64,000 bases of DNA, from contig JAWSVK010000002.1 of the NCBI GenBank assembly GCA_033851955.1, forward strand, positions 7,323 to 71,322, in the 5' to 3' direction. The DNA is from Profundibacter sp033851955. GTDB taxonomy: Bacteria; Pseudomonadota; Alphaproteobacteria; Rhodobacterales; Rhodobacteraceae. The notes beneath the pieces are model-generated. The model worked only from the letters and a program-made list of their open reading frames with translations. It was not told the DNA's origin and searched no databases. The translations under genes were made by a program, and so were the position numbers. Below, piece after piece: positions 6,684 to 15,081 of the stretch. How positions within the stretch are numbered: position 1 is the stretch's first letter; every line of letters begins with the position of its first letter.

Positions 6684-8426
6684 TTAGGCGCGGGCTGCAT
6701 CCTCTAAGCGCAGTTGCACACGGGCGCGTCCACCCCATGTGTTGATTTCCAGACGGCCCGCCAGATGAAACCGCGCCCCGCCATGATTTGCGAGCGCTTG
6801 ACCCATGGGACCATCATAGACGCCAAAGGCAATTGCCTCGATCCGCGCACCCATGCCGTCGCCAAATGTCAGCTTTAGATGGTTGTCACCAATGCGTTTG
6901 GTAAAGTTGATTTCCACATCGGGAAAGGCGAACCGCGGGGCAGGGGCGCTGGCCCCGAACGGGCCGGCCTGTTCCAGCCGTTCAATCAGCTCGACCGTGG
7001 CAGCACCGGGCATCAACACGCCGTCCAGTTTCAGATCAGCAGGGCCGGCATCGCCCGCCCCTTGTTTGGCAAGCAGCTCACTTAGACGTGCCATCGCGGG
7101 CTCTAATTGGTCACGCGCCACCGTTAGGCCTGCCGCCATTTTGTGGCCGCCACCCTTTAACAACAGCCCCTCGGCCATCAGTCGTTGGATAGACGCCCCC
7201 AAATCAACGCCCGAAACTGACCGCCCCGAACCTTTGCCCTCATCCCCATCCAACCCGATCACCACGGCGGGGCGGTTGGTGGCTTCTTTCAAACGTGACG
7301 CCACAATGCCCACAACACCCGGATGCCAACCCTCGCCTGCCGCCCAAACCAGCGGCGCGTCCAACCCACGCTCCTCGGCCTGCGCCAGTGCAACATCACG
7401 CACGCTGGCCTCGACCTCACGGCGTTCCGTGTTCAACTCATCCAATCGATCCGCCATGGCGCGGGCTTCATGCACATTCGTGCAGGCCAGCAGGCGTGCG
7501 CCCAGATCGGCCTGCCCAATCCGTCCACCAGCGTTAATGCGTGGGCCCAGCAGGAACCCTAAATGATAGGTGCTCGGTGCGCTGTTCATCCGTGCCACAT
7601 CGCCCAAGGCCACCAGCCCAATGCGTTTGCGCTGCGCCATAACTTTGAGCCCTTGGCGCACCAAGGCGCGGTTAACGCCCGTCAGTGGCGCAACATCGGC
7701 GACAGTGCCAAGCGCCACAAGGTCCAGCATGTCAACAAGGTTCGGTCCGGTTTTATTTTGGCCGCGCAGTTGGCGATTGACCTCGACCAGCATCAAAAAC
7801 ACAACCCCTGCCGCGCATAGCTGGGCGTAGTCGCCTGTTTCGTCTTGGCGGTTCGGGTTCACCACGGCCACCGCATCAGGCAGGGTCTCGCCGCCCAAAT
7901 GGTGGTCCACCACCACCACGTCAGCGCCTTTGGCGGCGGCAATCGCCTCATGGCTGACAGTGCCGCAATCCACGCAGACAATCAGTGCGTGATCGCGGGC
8001 CAGCATTTCCATGGCGGGCACATTGGGCCCGTAGCCCTCGGTGATACGGTCGGGAATATACAGCGTCGCATCGCGGCCCATTTGGCGCAACCAATCCAAC
8101 AGCAAAGCCGCGGACGTGCCGCCATCCACATCGTAATCGGCAAAAATGGCGATCTTTTCGCCCGCCTGACTGGCCTTTAAGAACCGTGCGGCGGCGGGCT
8201 GCATATCTTTGAGCCGCAACGGGTCGGGCAACAGGTCTTTGATGGTCGGGTTCAGAAAAGTTTCAGCGTCTTGTGGCGCAACGCCACGGCGCACAAGGAT
8301 GCGACACAGCGGCAAGGGCAGGTTGGTGTCCTGCGCCATGCCTTCGGACAATCTGTCGTCCTCGATGCTTGGTCCAACCCAAAGCCGGTCGCTTAAGGAC
8401 GCATCGACTGATAGAAATCCGCTCAT
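6684..8426 (-). CDS. recJ: single-stranded-DNA-specific exonuclease RecJ
   Basis: This encodes 580 residues, the usual RecJ length. RecJ degrades single-stranded DNA 5' to 3' in RecF-pathway recombination, base-excision repair and mismatch repair. The DHH-family metal motifs are intact: DYDVDG (97-102), the DHH triad (174-176) inside VVVDHHLGGE, and the C-terminal DHHA1 glycine motif LLKGGGHKMAAG. A C-terminal OB-fold-like region follows. Its ATG overlaps the stop of the upstream isochorismatase-like gene by 4 bases, so it is last in the hom-glpX-hydrolase-recJ series. Confidence 0.96.
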   Translation of the reverse strand: MSGFLSVDASLSDRLWVGPSIEDDRLSEGMAQDTNLPLPLCRILVRRGVAPQDAETFLNPTIKDLLPDPLRLKDMQPAAARFLKASQAGEKIAIFADYDVDGGTSAALLLDWLRQMGRDATLYIPDRITEGYGPNVPAMEMLARDHALIVCVDCGTVSHEAIAAAKGADVVVVDHHLGGETLPDAVAVVNPNRQDETGDYAQLCAAGVVFLMLVEVNRQLRGQNKTGPNLVDMLDLVALGTVADVAPLTGVNRALVRQGLKVMAQRKRIGLVALGDVARMNSAPSTYHLGFLLGPRINAGGRIGQADLGARLLACTNVHEARAMADRLDELNTERREVEASVRDVALAQAEERGLDAPLVWAAGEGWHPGVVGIVASRLKEATNRPAVVIGLDGDEGKGSGRSVSGVDLGASIQRLMAEGLLLKGGGHKMAAGLTVARDQLEPAMARLSELLAKQGAGDAGPADLKLDGVLMPGAATVELIERLEQAGPFGASAPAPRFAFPDVEINFTKRIGDNHLKLTFGDGMGARIEAIAFGVYDGPMGQALANHGGARFHLAGRLEINTWGGRARVQLRLEDAARA

Positions 8427-8983
8427 GTGGTGGCCCCAATGATCGCGTTTGTAGTTTTGGCGATGGCAAATTCACCGTGCAAATGCGCAATGGCAGTGTC
8501 GTGGATTTGTGCAGCACTCAAAGCGGGGCCATCGCACCATGACATATTGGCATTTTGTTCGAACGCGGCGCAGGCGTCATGGGCCAAACTGACGGTAAAG
8601 CCCAGATTGGCGGCCATCCGTGTGGTGGTCGAAACGCAATGCGGCGTTGTCAGCCCGCAGATCACCAGATCCGTGATGCCGCTTGCGCGCAAACGATCCT
8701 CAAGATCGGTGCCGATAAAGGCGGAGTTTACGGTTTTTTCGAACACAGCCTCGCCCGCAGAGGGCTGAACGATGGTTTGGATTTCGGCGCCAGCAAGCCC
8801 CGCTTGAAGGGGGCTGCCCTCAGTCGTGCTGAGGTGGCGGACATGGAAGATCGGAGCATCGCGCGCCCGCCAGTGTTGCAACAGGCGAGCGGCGTTTTTC
8901 TCGGCGTCTGGATTGTTGCGCGCGCCCCAGTAGGGGCTATCAAAGCCCTGCTGGATGTCGATCAGGATCAGCGCGCATTCCAT
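8423..8983 (-). CDS. isochorismatase-family cysteine hydrolase
   Basis: This encodes 186 residues with the catalytic triad of the family: D9 in ALILIDIQQGF, K83 in VFEKTVNSAF and C116 in GLTTPHCVST. Relatives hydrolyse amides or N-carbamoyl compounds (nicotinamidase, biuret hydrolase, N-carbamoylsarcosine amidase) or isochorismate; the substrate here is unknown. Its start immediately abuts the glpX stop and its stop overlaps the recJ start, so it is co-transcribed with both. No signal peptide is present; it should be cytoplasmic. Confidence 0.9.
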   Translation of the reverse strand: MECALILIDIQQGFDSPYWGARNNPDAEKNAARLLQHWRARDAPIFHVRHLSTTEGSPLQAGLAGAEIQTIVQPSAGEAVFEKTVNSAFIGTDLEDRLRASGITDLVICGLTTPHCVSTTTRMAANLGFTVSLAHDACAAFEQNANMSWCDGPALSAAQIHDTAIAHLHGEFAIAKTTNAIIGATT

Positions 8984-9949
8984 TTAGCTGCTTTTGTTGC
9001 GGTAAGACATGCGCCGCACAGATCCGGTTTTGGAACGCATCAGAATGGTTTCTGTGGTCAAATACCCCGGTTCGCGCTTGATACCGTGCACGATGGAACC
9101 ATCCGTCACACCCGTGGCGGCAAAGATCACGTCCTCGGTCACCAATTCATCACGTGAATAAATCCGGTCCAGATCGGTGATGCCAGCCTTGGCGGCACGG
9201 CCTCGCTCGTCATCGTTGCGGAACATTAAGCGGCCATACATTTGCCCGCCCATGCATTTCAACGCGGCTGCGGCCAACACGCCTTCGGGCGCGCCACCAG
9301 AACCCATGTAGATGTCGATGCCTGTGGTCTCAGACTCAGCGCAATGCATGACGCCAGCGACATCGCCATCGGTGATCAGGCGGATAGCGGCACCGGTGGT
9401 GCGCAGCTCGTCAATCATGTCCTCGTGGCGGGGACGCTCCAACACACAAACCGTGATGTCGGACATGGCACAGCCCTTGGCATCAGCCAGCGCTTTGATG
9501 CGTTCGGCTGGTGACATATCAAGCGTCACAACGTCGGTGGCAAAGCCCGGGCCAATCGCCAGTTTGTCCATGTATACGTCAGGCGCGTGCAGCATCGAGC
9601 CGCGTGGCCCCATGGCGATCACGGTCAGCGCGTTTGGCATGTCTTTGGCGGTCAGCGTCGTGCCTTCAAGCGGGTCCAGCGCGATGTCAACGCCCGGGCC
9701 ATTGCCGGTGCCGACTTCTTCGCCGATGAACAGCATTGGGGCCTCATCGCGTTCGCCTTCACCGATCACGATCACGCCGTTGATGTCGAGCATGTTCAAC
9801 TGGGTGCGCATGGCGTCAACAGCGGCTTGATCGGCGGCTTTTTCATCACCACGGCCAACCAGTTTGGCCGAAGCCAAGGCAGCGGCTTCGGAAACGCGGG
9901 CCAAGCCCAGCGATAACATACGGTCGGAAAAATCTGCTTCTTTACTCAT
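8984..9949 (-). CDS. glpX: class II fructose-1,6-bisphosphatase
   Basis: This encodes 321 residues, the full family length. It hydrolyses fructose 1,6-bisphosphate (and in some bacteria sedoheptulose 1,7-bisphosphate) for gluconeogenesis. Family motifs are present: VIGEGERDEAPML with the metal-binding acidic residues, DPLEGTT, and the sugar-phosphate-binding YMGSGGAPEGVLAAAA. It follows hom by 18 bases and precedes the isochorismatase-like hydrolase without a gap, an order I associate with Rhodobacteraceae. Confidence 0.96.
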   Translation of the reverse strand: MSKEADFSDRMLSLGLARVSEAAALASAKLVGRGDEKAADQAAVDAMRTQLNMLDINGVIVIGEGERDEAPMLFIGEEVGTGNGPGVDIALDPLEGTTLTAKDMPNALTVIAMGPRGSMLHAPDVYMDKLAIGPGFATDVVTLDMSPAERIKALADAKGCAMSDITVCVLERPRHEDMIDELRTTGAAIRLITDGDVAGVMHCAESETTGIDIYMGSGGAPEGVLAAAALKCMGGQMYGRLMFRNDDERGRAAKAGITDLDRIYSRDELVTEDVIFAATGVTDGSIVHGIKREPGYLTTETILMRSKTGSVRRMSYRNKSS

Positions 9950-9967
9950 AATGGATGGTCCTCTGTT

Positions 9968-11254
9968 TTAAACAGTTTCAATTCTAATGGCGACGGGATC
10001 AGAGGCGACAACGCCCGTGGCCCCAAATCCAGCGATCGCATCTTCCAATGCGGCGCGGGTTGTTCTGTGGGTCACGATCAGCACAGGGGCTGACGTGTCC
10101 TCATGGCTGTATTGACGCATGCGGTCAACTGAAACGCCAGATTCGCCAAGCACCGTGGCGATTTTGGCCAAAGCACCGGGTTTGTCATGCAGCGTCATGC
10201 GCAGGTAATAAGGGGCAGGGGCCGAGGATTTGGCCGCCTTTGCCGCCTCAAGCGTGTCTGCGGGTTGACCAAAGGTCGAAACGCGAATACCGCGCGCGAT
10301 GTCCAGCACGTCAGACATAACAGCCGAAGCGGTCGGCCCTTCGCCAGCGCCAGCCCCACGCAACACGATTTGGCCAACATGGTCACCCTCAAGCACCACC
10401 ATATTGGTGCCGCCATCGAGTTGGCCTAGCGGGCTGCTGGCAGGCACGAGGCAGGGCGACATGCGTTGCTCTAACCCTCGGCCCGTCAACTGGGCCACGC
10501 CCAACAGTTTGATTTTGTAACCCATGTCGGCGGCTTGGTTGATGTCATCAATGGTGATGCGCTCAATGCCTTCCAACTCGATGTCATCAAAAGCAACCTT
10601 GGTGCCAAAGGCAATCGAGGCCAGCAAGGCCAGCTTGTGCCCCGCATCAATGCCGCCCACGTCCAGCGTCGGGTCTGCTTCAAGATAGCCGAGTTGATTG
10701 GCCTCCTCAAAGACTTCGGCATAGGGCAAGCCAGCGCTTTCCATGCGGGTCAGGATGTAATTGCAGGTGCCGTTCATCACGCCCATGACACGCTCGATCT
10801 GGTTGCCAGCTAAACCTTCAGTCAGGGCCTTTACCACCGGAATACCACCAGCAACAGCGGCTTCAAAACGGATCACACGGCCCGCGGCCTCGGCTGTGGT
10901 GGCCAATTCTTGACCGTGCAGCGCCAGCATGGCCTTGTTGGCGGTCACAACATCTTTGCCAGCCGCGATCGCAGCCTCTGTTGCGGCTTTGGCGGGGCCA
11001 TCAGCACCGCCCATCAGTTCAACGAACACATCAACGTCGTCGCGTTGGGCCAGTTTGACGGGGTCATCTTCCCACGCAAAATCCGACAGGTTGACGCCGC
11101 GGTCCTTGTCTCGCGAACGCGCGGACACGGCCGTGATCACCACGGGACGGCCGGTGCGGGCGGCCAGCAGGTTGGCTTTTTGACGCACGATTTTGACAAC
11201 GCCTGCGCCAACAGTTCCAAGACCAGCAATTCCAAGGCGTAAAGGTTCAGTCAT
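9968..11254 (-). CDS. hom: homoserine dehydrogenase
   Basis: This encodes 428 residues. It reduces aspartate semialdehyde to homoserine with NAD(P)H, the branch to threonine and methionine. The Rossmann motif GIAGLGTVGAGV is near the start, followed by EAAVAGGIPVVKAL and GVMNGTCNYILTRM of the catalytic domain and YLEADPTLDVGGIDAGHKL with the active-site Asp and Lys. A C-terminal ACT domain (YYLRMTLHDKPGALAKIA) suggests feedback control, probably by threonine. I placed the start at 11254 (MTEPLRLG); the frame runs 21 codons further but those residues are not family-like. Confidence 0.96.
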   Translation of the reverse strand: MTEPLRLGIAGLGTVGAGVVKIVRQKANLLAARTGRPVVITAVSARSRDKDRGVNLSDFAWEDDPVKLAQRDDVDVFVELMGGADGPAKAATEAAIAAGKDVVTANKAMLALHGQELATTAEAAGRVIRFEAAVAGGIPVVKALTEGLAGNQIERVMGVMNGTCNYILTRMESAGLPYAEVFEEANQLGYLEADPTLDVGGIDAGHKLALLASIAFGTKVAFDDIELEGIERITIDDINQAADMGYKIKLLGVAQLTGRGLEQRMSPCLVPASSPLGQLDGGTNMVVLEGDHVGQIVLRGAGAGEGPTASAVMSDVLDIARGIRVSTFGQPADTLEAAKAAKSSAPAPYYLRMTLHDKPGALAKIATVLGESGVSVDRMRQYSHEDTSAPVLIVTHRTTRAALEDAIAGFGATGVVASDPVAIRIETV

Positions 11255-11331
11255 TTTGCGCTCTTTCGATGTGAAACAAGTTGCGGGTTCTCTATCGCCA
11301 ATTTGACGGCGGTGCAACGCGGCAGATGGTG

Positions 11332-11631
11332 TTATCTATGGCGGGCGATTGCGGCCCGCATTCGGGCGCGGGTCGCCGCATCAATGACTGGGCCGCGCAA
11401 ACGGGCGGCACGCCCCTGTAACCCAGTGACACGCCCTTGCAGGTTGGCCACAGTTTGGGGGGTGATTTGTACATCCTGTGCCCCGGCAATCAGCTGATCA
11501 AGCGGGGTTAGGCTTGGGTATGCCGCGTCGCGTGCGGCAGGCGTCACAGCGGCGTCCAACTCGGGGAAATCACTGCATCCGGCCATCACGGTGGCGATTA
11601 TGGCAATGGCGGCAGCGTGGCGAAGCATCAA
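11332..11631 (-). CDS. small lipoprotein
   Basis: This encodes 99 residues with a lipoprotein signal peptide: hydrophobic AAAIAIIATV then a VMAGC lipobox, with Cys19 as the lipid-anchored residue. The mature 81 residues are helical and Ala/Arg-rich, with LQGRVTGLQGRAARLRG in the second half, suggesting an amphipathic or coiled-coil helix. The function is unknown. Outer-membrane anchoring is inferred. It lies 77 bases upstream of hom on the same strand, and its start faces the divergent TetR gene with a dyad between them. Confidence 0.8.
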   Translation of the reverse strand: MMLRHAAAIAIIATVMAGCSDFPELDAAVTPAARDAAYPSLTPLDQLIAGAQDVQITPQTVANLQGRVTGLQGRAARLRGPVIDAATRARMRAAIARHR

Positions 11632-11696
11632 AAGGGGATTCCCATGGTGGTTTTCGCAATAATAGGGCGGGAGGCGCGCCCATTACAAGCAGGGCT

Positions 11697-11722
11697 TTGA
11701 ATTGAACGTAGGTTCAGTTAAA
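11697..11722. promoter_or_regulatory. 26-base dyad, candidate TetR-family operator
   Basis: TTGAATTGAAC (11697-11707), GTAG, GTTCAGTTAAA (11712-11722): the 11-base arms match at 9 positions, with a perfect TGAAC-GTAG-GTTCA core. It ends 8 bases before the TetR-family ATG and lies in the divergent spacer with the lipoprotein gene. Autoregulation is inferred. Confidence 0.55.
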
Positions 11723-11730
11723 CCCAGCCC

Positions 11731-12318
11731 ATGGCACGTAAAACAGGTTCGCATTCCCAGATCACCGGCCCCAAGGTCCGCGACGCAGCAGCAAAGCTGT
11801 TTGCCCGCCATGGATTCGCTGCTGTTTCCATGCGGCAAATCGCTGGTGAGGTCGGGGTGCAGGCCGGCGCGCTCTACCTCTACACACCAGACAAACAGAC
11901 CTTGTTGTTTGATCTGATGCGCGAACATATGGACGATTTGCTGGCCGCATGGGACGCGCAGGACAAGGGGCTCGACCCGTTGTCCCAACTCGAGGCCTTT
12001 GTGCGGTTTCACATCCGGTTCCATTTGGATCGCCCAGAGGCCGTGTTCATCGCCTATATGGAATTGCGCAACCTTTCGGACGACAATTTCGCCGCGATCG
12101 AAGCGTTGCGCACGCGGTATGAAAACGTGTTGGAGCAGATACTGAACCAAGGCCAGCAGGCGGGTGTGTTCACCGTGCCTGATACCAAGTTGGCGATGAT
12201 GGCGCTGATTGCGATGCTGACGGGGGTGAACACTTGGTATCGCGAAGGCGGTCGGCTGTCGCGTGACAAGGTCGAGGGAATTTACTGGAACATGGCGCGC
12301 AAGTCGGTCACAGGCTAG
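11731..12318 (+). CDS. TetR/AcrR family transcriptional regulator
   Basis: This encodes 195 residues. The N-terminal 60 form the helix-turn-helix: AAAKLFARHGFAAVSMRQIAG, then VQAGALYLYTPDKQTLL. The C-terminal region is an all-helical ligand-binding and dimerisation domain ending MARKSVTG. No obvious Shine-Dalgarno precedes the ATG at 11731, so translation may be leaderless or weak. The palindromic site immediately upstream suggests self-repression. The nearest rightward neighbour, a HIBADH-like dehydrogenase, starts 78 bases downstream and is a candidate target. The ligand is unknown. Confidence 0.9.
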   Translation: MARKTGSHSQITGPKVRDAAAKLFARHGFAAVSMRQIAGEVGVQAGALYLYTPDKQTLLFDLMREHMDDLLAAWDAQDKGLDPLSQLEAFVRFHIRFHLDRPEAVFIAYMELRNLSDDNFAAIEALRTRYENVLEQILNQGQQAGVFTVPDTKLAMMALIAMLTGVNTWYREGGRLSRDKVEGIYWNMARKSVTG

Positions 12319-12396
12319 GCACTGCTTTTGTCGCAACCAGAAGCGACGTGTCGGGAACGAACTGTCAAACCTTGTTGAAAGCAACAGGAGACAGCA

Positions 12397-13353
12397 ATGA
12401 AAATCGGATTTATCGGACTTGGGAATGTCGGCGGCAAGCTGGCGGGGAGCCTATTGCGCAACGGCGTTGATTTGCGCGTGCATGATCTGGACGCAGAATT
12501 GGTGGCGGGTTTTGTGGCGGACGGGGCTGCCGACGGCGAAAGCCCGGCCGATATGATGCGCGTTTGCGATGTGGTGATCACCTGCCTGCCAAATCCTGCC
12601 GCCTCGGCCGCCGTGATGGGCAAAATGCTGGACCACGTAACGGCTGGCAAAATCTGGATGGAGATGTCGACCACGGACGAGGCCGAAGTCACACGTCTGG
12701 GCGCGGCTGTGATCGCCAAGGGCGGCGCGGCGGTGGATTGCCCTGTGTCTGGCGGCTGTCACCGCGCGGCCACAGGCAATATCGCGATCCTTGCGGGTTG
12801 CGAGCGTGACACGTTTGAGCGGATATTGCCGCTGCTGACCAAGCTGGGGCGCCGTGTATTGCATACTGGGCCGCTCGGATCGGCCTCGGTTCTGAAGGTT
12901 TTGACCAATTATTTGGCGACCGCGAACCTAGTGACGGTAAGCGAGGCTTTGGTGGTGGCCAAGGGCGCGGGTATGGATTTGAACACAGCCTATGAGGCGA
13001 TCCGGATTTCATCGGGCAACAGTTTTGTGCATGAAACCGAAAGTCAGGTCATTCTGAATGGGTCCCGCGACATTTCGTTTACGATGGATTTGGTGCTCAA
13101 AGACATCAGCCTGTTTCAACAAGTGGCGGATCGCGCCAATGTGCCGCTCGAAGTTAATCCGCTGTTGATCGAGATATTCGAGGACGGCATCGATAAATTC
13201 GGGCCGCGCGAATTGTCGCCAAACATCATCAAACGGCTGGAACAGACCACGGGGCTGGATGTCACCGCCCCCGGCTTTCCGGCAGAAATGACAGATGATG
13301 AGCCCGAGGCGGAGGGGTATGAAATAACAGCCTCTCGATCTTCTCATAATTAG
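12397..13353 (+). CDS. 3-hydroxyisobutyrate-dehydrogenase-like NAD(P) oxidoreductase
   Basis: This encodes 318 residues of the beta-hydroxyacid dehydrogenase family. The N-terminal Rossmann motif is GFIGLGNVGGKLAGSL; CPVSGGCHRAATGN is the substrate-binding loop; and the catalytic Lys lies in SVLKVLTNYLATANL, the family K-x3-N motif. Relatives oxidise 3-hydroxyisobutyrate (valine breakdown), tartronate semialdehyde or similar 3-hydroxy acids; the sequence alone does not fix the substrate. The C-terminal tail (about 20 residues, DDEPEAEGYEITASRSSHN) is acidic and polar and extends past the usual end. A CAACAGGAGA ribosome-binding site precedes the ATG. Confidence 0.9.
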   Translation: MKIGFIGLGNVGGKLAGSLLRNGVDLRVHDLDAELVAGFVADGAADGESPADMMRVCDVVITCLPNPAASAAVMGKMLDHVTAGKIWMEMSTTDEAEVTRLGAAVIAKGGAAVDCPVSGGCHRAATGNIAILAGCERDTFERILPLLTKLGRRVLHTGPLGSASVLKVLTNYLATANLVTVSEALVVAKGAGMDLNTAYEAIRISSGNSFVHETESQVILNGSRDISFTMDLVLKDISLFQQVADRANVPLEVNPLLIEIFEDGIDKFGPRELSPNIIKRLEQTTGLDVTAPGFPAEMTDDEPEAEGYEITASRSSHN

Positions 13354-13388
13354 CCGCTATGTGGGGCGCGACGCCACAGGAGCCTGAT

Positions 13389-13874
13389 ATGACTGAGAAT
13401 GAAGTTATTGCCACCGTTATGCCCTCGGCAATCCGCCGCTATGCTGGATTGTTGATGCTGGCCATTCTGGGCGGGTTGTTGGTCTATGTGGCGCTGGCGA
13501 CGCCGCCGGCGTCAGTCTTGTGGCGGATGTTTTTGCTGGGCTTTGGGGCTTTGGTTCTGTGGCTGGCCGAAAACATGCGCCGCGCGACCCAAGCGGGCGT
13601 GGTGCTGACACGGGACGCGTTACAAACCACGGATGGTTTGATTTTGGTGCGTGTCGAAGACATGTCGGGCGTTGTGCGCGGGTCGTTCTCACTAAAGCCC
13701 TCAAACGGGTTTTCAGTGCTGACCAAGGAGCGCCAAACGCGGGGCTGGGCACCGGGCCTTTGGTGGCGGTTTGGCAAACGGGTCGGGATTGGCGGCGTCA
13801 CGGCGGCGTCGCAAGCCAAATACATGGCCGAAGTTCTGGCCGCCATACTGGCCGAACGGGGCATCACGCGCTAG
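13389..13874 (+). CDS. small membrane protein with two N-terminal helices
   Basis: This encodes 161 residues. Two hydrophobic segments at about 20-37 (YAGLLMLAILGGLLVYVAL) and 43-62 (LWRMFLLGFGALVLWLAE) form a hairpin, followed by a soluble domain (GVVLTRDALQTTDGLILVRVEDM ... VLTKERQTRGWAPGLWWRFGKRVGIGG) resembling small PH-like or YcxB-like cytoplasmic domains. I chose ATG 13389 because ACAGGAGCC is just upstream; an earlier in-frame start at 13359 lacks this. Function unknown. It follows the dehydrogenase by 35 bases. Confidence 0.75.
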   Translation: MTENEVIATVMPSAIRRYAGLLMLAILGGLLVYVALATPPASVLWRMFLLGFGALVLWLAENMRRATQAGVVLTRDALQTTDGLILVRVEDMSGVVRGSFSLKPSNGFSVLTKERQTRGWAPGLWWRFGKRVGIGGVTAASQAKYMAEVLAAILAERGITR

Positions 13875-13889
13875 GTTTGCGGCAACGAA

Positions 13890-13915
13890 AAAGGCGCCGG
13901 ATATCCGACGCCTTT
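13890..13915. terminator. bidirectional terminator hairpin
   Basis: AAAGGCGcCGGAT pairs with ATCCGaCGCCTTT across 13890-13915, with one mismatch and A/T flanks on both sides. It separates the convergent membrane-protein gene and the TadE-like gene. Confidence 0.7.
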
Positions 13916-13948
13916 GAAAACTTGTTTGAATGAACCTTTCGAATGAGC

Positions 13949-14527
13949 CTAGTGTGACGCGCTCCATTGCGGTGGCGGAAAGCGTGGGCGCGTTGCAACA
14001 AAATTGTTCAATTTATACGGTACGATGCCGATGTCGGAGAAAGGCTCATATGTCATTTCGGATTCCACAAGGATCAAGTTGTCCCCGTGTCCCATAACCG
14101 GAATCTGATTTTTGAGGTTGCCCAGCGTTGCATCATTTAGATCAAGCTTGCCATTGGTGCCATGTGACCAATGCAGAATGTAACGCCCATCTGTGTCAAT
14201 CAACGGGTCTTCAGTGTCAAACTGAATCAAAGTAACGCGGATCCATGTCGGGTTTGGGCTGGCGGCGAGAAAATCGTAAACCGTATTGAGTCCACCTATG
14301 TAATTCGGCCCAACAAAAGGGTTCTCACGCGAAATCATATCGCTGATCGTATAGGTGGCCTTCAAGGTGCTGCTGCGGGCCCGAAACGCGTCAAAATAGA
14401 TTGACATCGCCACCATCGACCAGACCAGCATCGGCAAGATAATGATTGCCTCGGTCGTGGCCGTGCCGCGTTCATCAATGGCAAAGGCGCGAATTTTATC
14501 CGATAGGTGAAACATGCTGTACCTCAT
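13949..14527 (-). CDS. TadE/TadG-like pseudopilin
   Basis: This encodes 192 residues. After a short cytoplasmic N-terminus comes the TadE-type signature: DERGTATTEAIIILPMLVW, with the conserved Glu of the pilin-like hydrophobic helix, then a periplasmic domain with no known enzymatic motif. TadE-like pseudopilins are processed by a prepilin peptidase and assist Flp/Tad pilus assembly. Its ATG overlaps the stop of the preceding gene by one base (TAATG). ATG 14527 is used; MFHLSDK four codons in is an alternative. No tadABC, cpaB or flp gene lies in the window. Confidence 0.82.
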   Translation of the reverse strand: MRYSMFHLSDKIRAFAIDERGTATTEAIIILPMLVWSMVAMSIYFDAFRARSSTLKATYTISDMISRENPFVGPNYIGGLNTVYDFLAASPNPTWIRVTLIQFDTEDPLIDTDGRYILHWSHGTNGKLDLNDATLGNLKNQIPVMGHGDNLILVESEMTYEPFSDIGIVPYKLNNFVATRPRFPPPQWSASH

Positions 14528-15081
14528 TATGTCGGCTCGTTCACAAAGGCGGAACTAGAGACCAACGCATAGCCACCCAATTCGTCTTTTGACATTTTAA
14601 TACCCAATTTTGTCGATGGGAAAATCGGTTCAAATACGGCGCAAACACGGATCAAAACCATCTCATGCGACAGACCAGGTTTCAGTTCAATGACAGGGTC
14701 AAGGCTGCCGATCGCGCGTTCTTTGCAGGTGGTATCTGACGAAAGAGGCGTCCATGTCACGGTGCTGACGGGGCGCAGTTCAATCAACAGACTGTTGTTA
14801 CAGTTCGCAGCCGACACAACGGCAGAGCGTTCGCAAATCATGTTGCGCAGAACGTCTTGCGTCGGGTTGATCAGGTTGCCCAGTCGCAAATCGCGAACTG
14901 TACGATCAACAGCATGTTCCAGCATGACCTGACGGATCGTCAGAATGCCAATTTCAATGGACGACAACAGCAACGTAATCATAAGAGGGAAGAAAAACGC
15001 AAATTCGATAGTCGCGTTGCCTTCGTCACGTTTGAAACGGGCGAACACACGGCTGAGCGTTGGGGAAAACGAACGGATCAT
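14527..15081 (-). CDS. TadE-like pseudopilin
   Basis: This encodes 184 residues starting MIRSFSPTLSRVFARF. The pilin-like segment RDEGNATIEFAFFFPLMITLLLSSIEIG carries the conserved Glu after a Gly/Ala context, then RQVMLEHAVDRTVRDLRLG. The periplasmic part holds several Cys (MICERSAVV, AANCNNS, TTCKERA, IRVCAVFE), so disulfides are likely. It overlaps the upstream TadG-like gene by 4 bases and the downstream TadE-like gene by 1 base, forming a tightly coupled trio. Confidence 0.85.
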   Translation of the reverse strand: MIRSFSPTLSRVFARFKRDEGNATIEFAFFFPLMITLLLSSIEIGILTIRQVMLEHAVDRTVRDLRLGNLINPTQDVLRNMICERSAVVSAANCNNSLLIELRPVSTVTWTPLSSDTTCKERAIGSLDPVIELKPGLSHEMVLIRVCAVFEPIFPSTKLGIKMSKDELGGYALVSSSAFVNEPT

